From assembly GCF_037038585.1 (NCBI RefSeq), contig NW_027288510.1, positions 4,097,001 to 4,161,000 of the forward strand: 64,000 nucleotides of DNA. Direction: 5' to 3'. A model generated the notes under the pieces. It had not been told where the DNA came from and searched no databases. It saw nothing but the letters and a program-made list of their open reading frames with translations. Positions 46,634 through 58,540 of this stretch are shown here, piece by piece (within the stretch, counting starts at the first letter, position 1; every line of letters begins with the position of its first letter). Source of the DNA: Patagioenas fasciata. Its lineage: Eukaryota > Chordata > Aves > Columbiformes > Columbidae. Both the position numbers and the translations under genes were made by a program.

Positions 46634-49600
46634 TTACAACCCATGAAGTGCGGGCTCCTCCTGTGCTGCAGCTTTTCTTCTCAGGATGCAGTCGAAGTTG
46701 CCCTGGGTGCTCACGGCGTAGAACACGTTCGCCTTGGGTGGGATCGCCAGCTCCGCAAGAGAGGGAGCAGAGCGAGCGTTCATGGGCGCCCCACTCAGCG
46801 TTGGGGGTTTATTCTCACCGGCAGCTGGGACAACGTGGCGATGGCGTTTCTGACGTCGCTCCGCATGTTACTCTTGCCGGCAAAATGCAGCAGAGCTCTT
46901 CAAGCAGCAGCAGCAGCAGAGTTCTGCTTCCCCACCTTCGTCCTCGGACATGATCTGGACCAGCTCGTAATCCTCAGCCGAGCCAGACTGCAGGTTGTGC
47001 TTCTCCATGGCTCGCTGGGTGACAGCAGGAGCCTTCTCTTGGTTACTCAGCTGCAAAGAGGGAGTTGCAAGGAGTCGCTTGGTAACCAAGTCGCAGATTC
47101 TGCCAGACGCTAAAACACGCTCTTTGCGACACCTGGGGGTGGAGTTGGTTCAAGACAACAGACACTGCTCTAGAAATGCAGCAGGGAATCACAGCCTCTG
47201 CTCTCCTGAGCAACCGCTCGGAGAGGTGAGACCTTGTTCTCAGCAGCCATCGAATCCGCAGCAAGAGCTGCCCCAGCTGCTGTTTGCAGACATCCATTAA
47301 TCCACAGTCTCCCCTGCTAAACACTTTCTGCGATGTCCTGCAAAGATTCTGGGCCTTGGAGCTGGGTTTGCTGGGGAAGGGGCACCTTGTGTCACAGCTC
47401 ACACACCCCAGTGCTGAGCTGGACACACAACAGCCGGCGCTGGCAGAAGAGCAGGGGCAGCAAAGCCGGCACTTGCTCAGAGTGCTTCCCTTGGCATTGT
47501 TGATCAAATACAAGCTTCAATTTCAAGGCCAGAAACCTTGAGAGATGCTCTTTGCAAACCTCTCATTCATCCCCTGCTCCACATGTTTTGATTTGTAACA
47601 TCGGTCACGTTCCCTGTCAAGGAGGTCTGATCGGGGAATAGGTGTTTCCGAAACTAAAAGCACCATTCAAGTCACCTGGGGTGAAAACACCACCCACAGT
47701 AACAGCGCTTTGCTGTTCCCACCGCTCACCAGGATGCTCCTGTAGATGTTGCCGCTTCTGTCCTCTTCTACGCTGGTGCGGATGACGCAGCTCTCTCCGC
47801 TCTGCTGGTTGTAGACTGGCAGGACTGGCGGCACTTCTTTTGATGGAATGGGAGTCACGGGGCCGGGGCACTTCTTGGAGCACTTGTCATCAGATGGCAG
47901 CAAGGGGGGAGACGAGATCAAACACATTCATTACCATTGAATTTCAAAGATCCAAAAGCTAAAGATGACACTCTTCAGCACAACAGCCTTAACAAGGGCT
48001 TCGGCAACCCAGTTAAGGCAGCTTAGGTCAAGAGAGCAGAGTCTGCAGGACAAAGCTCCCTGGGAACGGAACCCAGCCCAGCCCAGGCTTGGTCTGGGCA
48101 GTTCCTGGCAGGTCAAACCACAGGGCTGGTGAGCTCTGACCTCACCTGCTTCTCACTTGCTCAGCTGCTCTGCCTGCCCCAGAATTAGGCTGGGCTGATG
48201 TACATGAGCCCTCCCCCCAAAATCGCCTTTCCCAGAGCTCAGGTCCCTCCATTCCACTGCCAGCAACGCTCCAGTCAAGATCCACAGGCTTGGGCAAGCG
48301 CCTGGGGCCGCCGGCAGCGTCAGCAGCCTCGCACAGGCTGTTTGTGCTGAACACAGGGCCCGGGCCCTACCTTGTGCTGAGGCTCCTCAGCAGTGTCGGT
48401 GGGAGGGACGATGGTGACGGTGCTGTCCCCAGAGCTCCCACCTGGAGCAGGTTTGGGCTGCGCGTTGACGGGGGTGCTGAGGGCGCTCACCCCCAAGCCC
48501 AGGAACGGCCTAGGGGAGAAAAGAAAGCACAACAGAGCTGGGCTGAGCACAGCTGTCACTTGCTTCAACAATCTGACCTGCTGTTGTGTTTTCCTATCTC
48601 GAGTGGCCTATTGTTTGTGTGTGTATAGCAAATTAGACTCTATCCTTATTTGCTCTGTTTTGCTGCTGCAAATTTGAATTGAATTTATAATCCAGCACTA
48701 AAATCGTTCCTTTGTTTGACACCTTAGAGTTATTTCTGAAGTCTTTAGTCGATAACCCTCCTGGCTACTTACACCAATAGAAAGAGACAACAGCAATACG
48801 TATTTCTAGCTGGCGGTGTCTCCTCGCAGCACTGCAGTGCTCTGGATCCCCAGCCAGGTTTGTCAGCTGGTGTTTGATTTATTCCAGTTCATATTCACAC
48901 ACCAAACCCCCTCCCCGTTGTACTCACAGGCTGAATCTCTTCACCACGCTCTTCTGAGCTCTGCCCGCTGCGGTGCTCTGGTCAGGAGCTGCTCCTTCGA
49001 TTTCACGTGACAGACGGAAACTGCAGAACAGGCAATACCGTTAGTTAAATATCTCAAAGTGGCCATATCTGAGAAGCCCTGGGTCACTCCCACGTCCCAG
49101 AGGGTTCATCCCCACGAGGAGGAGCGCAGCTCTGTGCGTGTGTATTTCCACTCTCCGGGAGCAGCTCCTGGCAGCGCAGAGCTCAAGGCTGAGAGAACCT
49201 GAACCTGCCTGCGGGGGAAGAAAAGCTGCTTCGCCAGCTGGGCTGAGACCCTACCTCTCCTCATCACTTCAATGCCGCTGCCTCCTAAACCACTGCACGA
49301 ATTTCTCATCTCCTGTCACGCAATAGCTGTTACATGAGGACTGCAACAGCTTAATTTGTGCGATTACTTCAAACTCCTAAGAAAACAAATAATAAAATAG
49401 GAATTCTAATTAGAAAAATCAAGCCAGTCTCATTAATACACTAAACACACGCAGCAACAGATCCAGGACAAACTGCCCTCGGACAGAGGAAACCCCGGCA
49501 CCTTCGCTCCTACTGATCTCTGACCAACAAGGCTCAGGCTGGAAGGCAACGCTCAGCCTTGATTTCTCGGTCCCAGGTACCCGCTTCGCTCGCTGCACCT

Positions 49601-51617
49601 TTGACCCACAACTATTTACTGCAGCACAAGGAAGATGGTCACAGACTGCATCTTGTGGCCAGCAAAGGTCTCACGCCAGCAGGTCCGATGCGCTCCCAGC
49701 ACACAGAACACGCTCGTGTAACGTGTTCCCGTGAACACCAAACGGGGGGAACGTGCCCCAGACGTAACTCCCGCGGCAGCGAGTGCCCTGCGGCTCCTCT
49801 TCCCCTGCTGCCCGCATCTAAAAGGAATTTCTCTTCCCGCGCCGCCCCGCACAGCCCGGCAGAGGTTCACAGCGTGCCGGGGACTGTTCCTTCCTCACCC
49901 TCTGAGTAACGTGAGCGGCTGTTGGATACGCCCAGCAAAGACAACAGGCCTCGCCAAGAGAACGCTCTAGCAGAGAGCGTCAGGCACTAACGATCACAGA
50001 ACAGTCACCGTTCCACTTACCCTTCGCCGCTTCTCAAAATTGATCAGGCCGCCCTGTTGGAAGGACAGAGAAGGGATCGGAGGAGAAGAGCACAGGCTCG
50101 GCTGGAGTTGATCACAAACAGGATGAACAGGATGAAGTAGCGACACCAAGGGACAGGCCAGAGCTGCCCTGACCAAAGGCCTCTACAAAGACCCGTTTCC
50201 AGCTCTAGGATAAGCCACAGCACTCGTGTACCTGAGTCTATTTGTTAAATACATTCCTCTCTTTTTAAGAACTGCACTAGCACCCAGTGGAAGATGCAGG
50301 AGCAGACACAGTGTCTGCAAGGGAGGGAGGAGATTTAGGATTCCAAAAATTGCCCCAAATTACCTCGAGATAGTCCTGAAGGGCTGTGTCCAGCATGACG
50401 AGGTCAGTGAGGAAGGTACCCAGGTAAGGTACCGTGCCTTGTGTGACTCCCTGCAAACGGTCAGAGCAATGGTGGATTAATTGACTGAGAAGTCATAATT
50501 ATACTAATTAGAATACTCCTGTGGAAGCAAACCAAATACAACTAGTCTGCTTCACCAAACAGCGCTCTTGTAAATGATGCTTTCACGACATCATCCTTGG
50601 TATCTCAGCCAGCGGTTCATGTCTGCGCAGAGCGGTATATAAGCCAAAGTGCTCATTCGTAACTCCTCTGCGTCAAATCTCGCTGTGCGGCACCTCTCGC
50701 CCCGGCAGAAAAGCCGGGATTTACAGACCCGTCTTCCCCAAAGCACCGCATACGGGAGCTCATTGGTCAGGAACAGGGCTGAGCTCGGCTTTGGGTGAGA
50801 TCACAACCTGGCAACTCAAGCTCATTCCCACCTTCAGCAGCAGCTCCCTGCTCGTCGCAAAGTTGTCACAGTCGGAGAAGATTTCGCAAAGCTCTTCGAA
50901 CATCAGCATTGTGTCCCTGTACAGGAAAAGATTCAATGATTTAAGTTGTTTGTAAGCACTCTGAATCAGACCAGGGTACAATTTTTTTCTCAAGAATCGT
51001 TAACAGTTCGGCACAGAAAAGATAAAAGCACCAAAACACATCCAGTGACACACTGCACAGCCTTACTTTGGAACGCAGGCCCAGGTCTTCTTCAGGCGAT
51101 AAACCGAGGTGGACTGCAAGGCGGAAACGATGGCCTTCAGAGACGAAAAGTTGTTCAGGATCCTACATTGCTGTGAAAGGAGCGGTTAGAAACACAGGAG
51201 CGTTAAACGTCAGCATCACCAATAGTCAGTGCTCTTCTGTCTGCCCCGTGTCCTGCTTGCTGCACATTCTCCCTGCTAAGCGGGCAGCTCTACAAATACT
51301 GAGCATCAAAAATATCACTCCCCGCTACAACCCCCCTGTCCCCCCCCAGCTCCACGGCACCCGCACAAGGAACGTTAAACAGTCGCGAATAAACGCTTTA
51401 CACGTCCGATACGGATCCACTTCTCCAAGATCTTCGCTCTTGGCTGTGTCTTTAATTCTTTGCTCTCCAGGATGGTGCTGAGCACGCAGTTGGTGACGGC
51501 GTTGAACTGCGAGATGGTGGCTCTGATGCTCTGTGCCAGCTGTTTGTTCTCTTTCTTGTCCCTTCGGGACCAGATGCAGCCCAGGCAGTGGTGGGGCACA
51601 ACGTTCTGGAAGAGTGT
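46634..51617 (-). pseudogene. RGL1-like: RGL1-like gene, copy 4, 5'-truncated
   Basis: This copy keeps only the eleven 3' exons: 51402-51617, 51067-51170, 50832-50916, 50364-50450, 50021-50053, 49255-49376, 48928-49020, 48371-48509, 47730-47882, 46936-47050 and 46634-46750. Homology to the other copies ends at about 51707 in the intron upstream of the first of these, so the CpG promoter, the acidic exon and the whole REM domain are missing. The same in-frame TGA is present at 49269-49271. The CDC25 and RA exons are otherwise open. The REM domain normally stabilises CDC25 folds, so an active GEF is unlikely. It could be transcribed from sequence to the right, but no promoter is evident. It is best treated as a partial pseudogene at the edge of the amplification. 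Confidence 0.85.
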
Positions 51618-51707
51618 CTAGAGGGAAACAGAGGTGTCCAACTCAGCCTGGAGCGCTACTGCCCACAGCAAGAAATGCACGGTTACAGTACAAACTGCAG
51701 CTGAATC

Positions 51708-51892
51708 AGAGGCCTCGCTGCTCACAGGGGGGACAGCAGGCAGTGACAGGCCCGGGGATGACAGGCGCCCCCTCCCCTAGGGGGCGCTCGGCTGGGCCAA
51801 AGGACGTTTCCTTGCTTTATATTTTCTACCACATTCATCTGGAGACGAGGAGGAAAGCCATCAGACAGTACCACTGTTCAAAAACAGGTACA
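51708..51892. other. Sequence just outside the amplification
   Basis: Single-copy sequence beginning at the breakpoint, GC-rich and then mixed. A short open stretch (HLETRRKAIRQYHCSKT on the plus strand) ends at an AG/GT junction, but I do not recognise it. Confidence 0.4.
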
Positions 51893-52255
51893 GGCCCGGA
51901 CTAAGATGTTTACAAAAGGTGTTTTTCCACTAATTGTTGTTAAAAACACACTAAACTCATGTGATGTTTGTCTCCCTTGTTTTTCCACTCGTTCACAGAC
52001 CAGGCCCAAGGACATTCACACATCCCATGCACTTGGGGGCGGTTATCCGGCCCGAGATCCCATTCTCACGAGTCTGGGCTATAACTTTTTACAATTACGA
52101 GAAATGTACTTCAAAGTAATCTGTCCAAGGCCCTTTATATATTATTATGTTAGTATTATGTCTTTGACCGTCCAGATGGTCACGTTAGTATTGATCTTCC
52201 TTTATCATCCAGGTGGCTGGAACCGCACATCTTGCTTTTCCACATTTACTTTCCA
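51893..52255 (+). repeat. Left arm of 363-bp inverted repeat
   Basis: This matches 57009-57369 in reverse orientation, at roughly 90 percent or better by eye. Both arms share the same outer start (GGACTAAGATG) and the same inner end (TTTACTTTCCA). There is no coding match that I recognise; the open frame through it is shared by both arms only in part. Confidence 0.9.
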
Positions 52256-54019
52256 ACATGAGTCCTCAAGACATTACCTTAGAATCTCTCCCATATGGCC
52301 AGTTGAACAGCTTGTCAGAGGAAACAAGGTGAAGTGGGTGCACTCTGATGAAAACAAGGTTTCATACAAGTTAATCATTGTTTTACTTATCTAGTAATAC
52401 TATATAACAGATTTAAAGCAGTGCAGAGAATGCCACGTTGTACACCTCGTGTTGCAAACATCGGCACTGAGCGTATTTCTGATATGAAATACAGGTGGAT
52501 GCCTCTTGCAAAATTTTTGTTTCCTTATAGAATGTTTTTCCATTTTGTTTTCCATTGTCTGGACTGCTTTTCCTATTTCTCTTTTTTTTTTTCCATCCTA
52601 GGATGTGAATGTAACTTCCTACGATCGGCTCTTTGGGAAAGAGAGTGAAATGCAGGTGTTCACTTTGCTCTAGTTGGGAGGGGAGCAAACACAGCAGTTT
52701 TGACTATTGATGTGATTCAGAGCAGCACATCAGGCACATGCGCTGGGTGCAGCTTTTTAGTGCAATACTTGCAGAATCATGAGGGTAAAAACCTCCTCTG
52801 CTGAGGCCACGACATGAGGGGCAACGTGTCGGGCAGAGTGACAGAGAGGACCCAGGTGTCCGGGCACCGGCACAGCAGTGGGAGCATGGACACGGACACA
52901 CATCCACACGCAGGCGTAGCTTTGCTGAAGGGATTTACCGATCATGAGAGGGAAATGGCCCAGGGCTCCCAGGGGATCAGACGGGGTCATCCAGGGATGA
53001 TCATCTCCTCATGTCACTGGAGGGGGACAGGACACGGCTGTCACCATCAGTTTCAGTTCTGAAATCAGAGCCCAAAATGAGATCTCCAGTGTCAGCTGGG
53101 ACATGAGGGGAGGCTTCTCCCCACCGTCTCTCTGCAGAGACCCAGGGAAGGAGAGAAGAGTTGGAGCCCTCAATCAACCCAGGACAAGACTCGGTTCTCC
53201 TGAGATCCATGTGGCACCCAGAGCTCCTTGGCCAGTGTGTCATTAGCCCCGGATGCCCCTACATCTCCCAGAACCCTGCCCAGCCCTCAGGGTGATCCTT
53301 GGGGTCTGTAAGGCCCCAGAGCCCCAGCCTGGCCTGCACGGTGACCCTCTGGGTCCGTAGAGCCCCGCTGGGTGCAACAAAAGTCATGGGGGCAGCTCTG
53401 TCCAGCGTGGCCTGGGACACAGGGCATGGACAGTCTCCTCTGTTTGCTTCTAGATCCACGTTCTGCCCACCCAGGACCCTTTGTGGGGCTGGAGATGCCC
53501 TGATGCTGCTCACCAGCAATGGAGGAGATGGGTGCACTAGCACTTCAGCATCTGGAAGATCTGGAACCTGGTGTTTCTGCTGCAAAACATCATCCACCCT
53601 GAGAGACAGAGGGAGCTGGGGAGAAAGGTTGGGTGAGGAACACACTTGGGTGCACTGGGAGGCAGGGGAAAGCGATGGGGTCCTTGGGAAGGTGACTCCA
53701 GGGAAAATGGGGTGCGTGAGTTTGTGTGGTGGGGCACAGAAAGCAGTGGAGGTCCTGGGGAAGGGGCTGTGTCCTGGGGTATCGTGGGGTGCACTGGGCT
53801 GTAGTGGGTTGTGATGGGATGGAAGGGAATGCAATGGGAGCCCTGGGCAATGGGGCATCCCTGGGAAAACACTGGGGAGCAGGGATGTTCTGTGGGGCTG
53901 CAGGGGGTGCATGGGAGTGTACTGGGGCACACTGGCATGTTCTGGGGAACACCGGGATGCCCTGGAGTTTCGTGGCCGTGGGAGGGAGGGTGTGGGGCAG
54001 CAGAACTTGTGACACCTAC
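52256..54019. other. Single-copy region without a recognised gene
   Basis: The first 450 bp are A/T-rich, including a T-run at about 52583. The rest is GC-rich with overlapping open frames on both strands, which is typical of chance frames in GC-rich DNA. A possible terminal exon of the gene at 54020-55002 lies near 53,530-53,598, but its frame is unresolved. Confidence 0.4.
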
Positions 54020-55002
54020 CGCAGCCCTCTTCACTCGCCCCAGTTTGAGTCCCTGCTGTAGAGAGACCATGAGACCTCACTGGTCACTGGGATGTCCCAG
54101 CCCCAGCAAGGGAGGGGAGGACCAAGGTGCCCTCCAGTTCCCCAGACTGGATGTCCTCCAAGTCCGCCCCACTACTCACATGCAGGAGGGACCCTCCACT
54201 TGCTTCCAGCAATGTTCCTGGAAATGCCTATGAAAGAAGAGAAAGGGGTTGGAGACAAATGGGGCTGTGGGTGGGGCACAGGTGTCCCCAGCCCCACCCA
54301 GGCCCATGGATTCTCCCTCATCTGAGCGTGAAAATCCCTTCTGCTCCCCCCAACCTCATTCCTCCAAGTTTCACCTGGGATACCTGTTCATGGCGGACCA
54401 GGGCTTGGGTTGGAGAAAAGGATAACATGGGAATTTGGGGCCTCCAAGGAGGACGGTGGCTGGGGGGGACCCAGAGGCAGGGCACTGTTGTGAACTCGCA
54501 GAACCCAAGGGACCGGGCTGGGGGTGCTGGAGGGACAGGACTGCATGGGATGCAAGTGAGGGGTAAAGAATTCAAGGGGAGGGGACATGGGGAATTCAGG
54601 TGAGGTTGTTGGTGGGGGCAGGAGGAAGAGGACAGCAGAGGAACAAAACGCGGGGATCGGGAAAGTGTTTGGGAGGGGGTGTTCAAGGAGGGGGATCTGG
54701 GGGCACTACCGCAGGGGACAGGGTGAAAGGCAAAGGACGGAGTGGAAAGATGGAAAGAAAGGCATTGGCATCCATCAAAGGGAGAGCATTTGGGGACCCT
54801 CTATAGGACACAGAGGAGATCCTGAGGAGGAGATACCTGAGGGGTCTTAAAGGATGGAATGGGGAGGCCCAAAGAAGAGGGGTGTGGGGGCACCAAGACA
54901 AGAAACCGGGAGGGGCCCTCACTGGAGCCTCACCTGCGCATCCTCCAGGGTGCACAGCAGGATGGTGAAGAGCAGGGCCACACTGAGCACTGCGACCTTC
55001 AT
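54020..55002 (-). CDS. Candidate small secreted peptide gene (exons 1-3)
   Basis: Exon 1 (54934-55002) encodes MKVAVLSVALLFTILLCTLE then DAQ. This is a convincing signal peptide with a good GTGAGG donor. A GATAAAG TATA-like box lies about 50 bp upstream of the ATG. Exon 2 (54180-54227, 48 nt) and exon 3 (54020-54055, 36 nt) have good acceptors (pyrimidine-rich then CATAG, CTACAG) and donors (GTGAGT, GTAGGT), and all junctions are phase 0. Exon 3 ends with RVKRAA, a furin-type site. A further acceptor at 53598 would give a stop after two codons. I do not recognise the family; exon 1 is the best-supported part. Alternatives are a decayed gene or different 3' exons. Confidence 0.35.
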
Positions 55003-57008
55003 CTTCCTCTGCGGTGCAGCGAGTCCTGGGTGATGCCAGAAAAGGTGAGGGCACCTTTATCCCTCCCAGGAGGACTCCTTGCCCCTCCCCACGCCTCCAG
55101 CCCCCAGGGCAAAGCTTGGCAGAGACACCCGCCCTGGCAACCCAGCCTTGGCACAGAGTCACTCCCGCCTTGAGCACTGATCCAGCTGCCTTCCCTGGCA
55201 TCAGTGCCGCTTCCTGCATGGGGCAGCTGCACGGGGAAGGGCCCAGGCATCCACAGTGGTGAGGGGGGACAGCAGTGTGTCCCTGACAGCCAGACACCCT
55301 ATGGTGATGACCCACTGCTCCAACTCGAAACCATCCTGCAACAACCCCAAAAGCCTGATCCCCCCACCTGCCAGTGCCCCTCACCTCCCAGCACCACCAT
55401 CTCCCAGTGCCCCTCAACTCCCAGGCCAGTCTTTCCCTATGGAACCCCCCCTAGAGATGACACCAGCCTCAAATCTGGGGTCTCTAAGCACAATTATCTC
55501 TGAGCCCTTTCCAGCCCCTTAAATAAATGAGGGGCTGGGAGTCACTCCTCTTCTTGGGGCACCAGGGACCCCAGGATTAGGGAACTCTGGGAGGTGGGAG
55601 GACAGCTGGGGCAATGTGGACAGCTGGTGACTGGGATCCTCAGTCACTGGTGGCACTGACAATGGGGAGCACTGGTGAATCCTGGGCTCTGGGAGAGGAG
55701 GGCTGGGCTTGGGGGAAGTGCTGGGGTGGTGTCAGTGCCCAGCTCCAGCCCACCCCATTTCCCTTGCACCGCCAGCCCCCAACTGGTCCAGTCTGCAGCC
55801 ACAGCTGAGAACAGAGCAGAGGGAACATCCCCTGCCCTGGCTCTCACCTGTCCCTGTCCGGGGTCACTGTGCCCTCCCAGACAACCTGGGTCCCGCCCTG
55901 TAGAGCTGATCCCACATGGTGGGTCCCAGTGTCCCTGTCCCCAACAAGGCTCTGGCTCCAGCCCTGTCCCTTCCTGGGACTTGGCCACAGCTCACCAAAG
56001 GCCCTTGTCCCCACCGAGTGCCCCTTCAATGCCCCCATCCTCGGCCCAGGCCAGCGCTGTCCCTGAGCAGGACGTGGCCATCCAGAGGGACGTGATGAAG
56101 CGGGCTCTTGTTCCCAGGCAGCCGCTCGGAGCTCATTGCAGGACAGAGCTCCCCTGGCACGAGGAGGGATGTTTGCTCCCACAGCGGCTCTGATCAGCTC
56201 TGTTTGCCCGGGGCCCATGGCACAAGAAGCCCGTTCACCAAGATCGGTGCCTCACAGAGTGACCGATCAGGGGATCCAGGGCAGTTAAAGCAGCCTGGAA
56301 GCCTGGGCTCCCCCAGCCCTGGCAGCGGGCAGAGCCCACAGAGAAGGGCAGTGCTGGGGCAGTGGGGAGGAGCAGGTCCTGGGGCACCCGCACGCCTGGG
56401 GCTCCCTGGCTGCCCTGGGCACAGGCTGGAGCCCAGAGGCCGGGGGGTCCCAGGGGAGCAGCTGGACAGCCGGGGTGCCGCTCTGCTTCGGGACAGCCTG
56501 GGGAGTCCTGCCGGAGTGGGGCTCAGAGCAGCTGGGGGATGGAGCTGTGTCCCCAGGGGCACGGCCTCCCCTGCCCTCTCCCCCGCCCGCCTTGCAGCTC
56601 TCCCTGGCTTTTTGCGGGGCGCGGGGTTCCCTTCACTGCACCCCTGGCCCAAACATCCCCATCCTGGGGGCCCTGGTCAGCATCCTCTGGGCACTGTGGG
56701 GCAGTGTGACAGTGGGGGAATCAATGGGTTTATAACTCCAGTCTCAGTGGCTGCTGCCCGGGCGACCTGGATGTTGAGCGGTTTCCAGCACCAGTCTGTG
56801 CTCACTGACTGGAGCAGAAGAGGGATCTCAGATTCCCAAGACCCGATTTCTGTCCCTGCAGAGCTGGCAGCCCTTCAGGGACATACCTGTGTTTGCTTTG
56901 ATATTCTTCAGTGGCTGACTCTGGGCTGTGTGAGCATCTCCATGATGTACTTTTACAACCATGTTCTCCGTACAGACAGCAACACCTTGCCACAGTTCAG
57001 CAGCCTCT
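55003..57008. other. GC-rich single-copy DNA, no gene recognised
   Basis: Long open frames occur on both strands, but they overlap, are Pro/Gly/Ser/Arg-rich and resemble nothing I know. They look like chance frames in GC-rich sequence. The left end holds the promoter of the candidate peptide gene. Confidence 0.4.
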
Positions 57009-57369
57009 TGGAAAGTAAATGTGGAAAAGCAAGATGTGCGGTTCCAGCCACCTGGATGATAAAGGAAGATCAATACTAACATGACCATCTGGACGGTCAA
57101 AGACATAATACTAACATAATAACATAGAAAGGGCCTTGGACAGAGTACTTTGAAGTACATTTCTCATAACTGTAAAACGTTATAGCCCAGACTCGTGACA
57201 ATGATATCTCGGGCCAGATAACCGCCCCCAAGCGCATGGGATTTGTGATGTCCTTGGGCCTGGTCTGTGAACGAGTGGGAACGTAACTGAAATAAACATC
57301 ACATGAGTTTAGTGTGTTTTTAATAACAATTACTGGAAAAACATCTTACGTACCATCTTAGTCCAGGCC
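57009..57369 (-). repeat. Right arm of 363-bp inverted repeat
   Basis: The reverse complement of 51893-52255 with scattered substitutions and small indels. About 4.75 kb lies between the arms. Confidence 0.9.
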
Positions 57370-58540
57370 CATATCTGTCCCCCAAGGAACGTATTTTGGT
57401 GTTGGGGCAGGGGAGGAGCACAGACAGGCAGCCCGGACCCCTGGGTCCTCTGCCCTGCTCGGGGAGGGGAGGTCGTTCCCTGTATGATGGGCTCAGCACT
57501 CCTGGGCTCACAGGAGATGTCACCCCCTCCAGAAGCCATCTGCTGTTCACAAGGCCACCAGTGCAGCAAGTCAACATTCATTTGATGCAACCAGTCTGTT
57601 AGAGCCAGTAATCCTGTGTAAAATCGATGCAAAATTACCACTGTGCTTAACTACAATGTGCCATGGAACAACCAGGCACTGACAAATCTCTCTGTTTTCC
57701 CTGGGAAATCACATTTGTGGCACTTTCACCCCCAAATCTCAGCAGCAGCGTTTGTTAACACCGGTTAACAGCTTTGGCTACCCAGAGCTGCCTTCAGCTC
57801 ACGTGAAAACGTCTCCTCACGCTCAGTGTGAGCCCAAGAACGACGCCTCCCCAATGCCCAAACTGAGGAACCTCAAGCAGTGCCCCCTTCTCCAAGGGCT
57901 GCGTTACAATCTGTGACAGAAAGGGGCTTCCACAGCCTGGAAAAGCTCCACAAGGAACTGGAGATTCCTGGGTCTCAGAGTAATTCTAGAGCTCAAGTGG
58001 TGACAGCTATCAGCTCCAGCTCAGACAATACACGCCAACGCCCATCACTGACCCAGGAAGGCAGCTCTTCCTGTCCTGCCCAACGCCTTCAAATCCAGCA
58101 CACTTTGTCCCTCCAACAGGAGGCAGCTGATTGATTTCTAACACCACTCTTCTCTGTCTACTTCGAGATGAACCAGACATACGTTATACAAGCAACCAAG
58201 TCCCCGCCTGGAAGCAGCGGAGCCTTTTGCCTTCTCCTTCCCACCCCACTTTGCAGGAGAAGGAAAACAAACGGCAGAAGAGACGCTGAGAAATTCAACC
58301 ACCAAATGGAGAGGAAACCTTTGAGAGCGGGAATACTTATCCGTACAATGGAGAGAGCTACGCTGAATGAATAACACTGAAAATGAACCCTTCTTGCAGG
58401 GTAAAGTGCACAGCAATTCAAGACCTGCTGAACAGACCCCTGCCATTCTCAGCAATAAACAACCCCCAAGGCTCAACCAGCCAGCCAGGATCACTGCTCT
58501 AAATCCAAGCGCAGCTGCACCGACCTGAGCCAACACGGAC
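57370..58540. other. Single-copy DNA, no gene recognised
   Basis: No family-like reading frames, no RNA genes and no clear repeats were seen. The right end grades into a CpG island. Confidence 0.4.

Larger units (their letters stand above)
1..51707. repeat. Tandem segmental amplification (three full units plus a truncated fourth gene copy)
   Basis: The sequence at position 1 recurs at 14195, 34782 and 51222, so successive spacings are 14,194, 20,587 and 16,440 bp. Homology stops abruptly at about 51707, inside an intron of the fourth gene copy. Most of the spacing differences are explained by visible events. The middle unit has a 4,262-bp provirus plus target duplication. The first spacer lacks about 2.13 kb of satellite and terminal exons. 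Copy 3 has 108 extra bp in one exon. Outside those events the units differ by only a few substitutions per kb. All units are head-to-tail, and each carries one RGL1-like gene on the minus strand and one spacer. Confidence 0.97.

Noticed and set aside
1-51707. The repeats as a pure assembly artefact
   Set aside because: Each unit has its own structural events (provirus, 54-bp triplication, 2.13-kb deletion, truncation), which false duplication of one haplotype would not easily produce. Long reads are still needed to exclude it fully.
53530-53598. Hepcidin- or natriuretic-like terminal exon
   Set aside because: Only two Cys, spacing that fits neither family, and a phase that disagrees with the preceding exons.
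53259-54080. 273-codon minus-strand open frame
   Set aside because: Pro/His/Ser-rich low-complexity text crossing likely splice sites; no domain. It looks like a chance frame.
56108-57079. 323-codon plus-strand open frame
   Set aside because: It runs into one arm of the inverted repeat and has no recognisable domain; overlapping open frames exist on the other strand.
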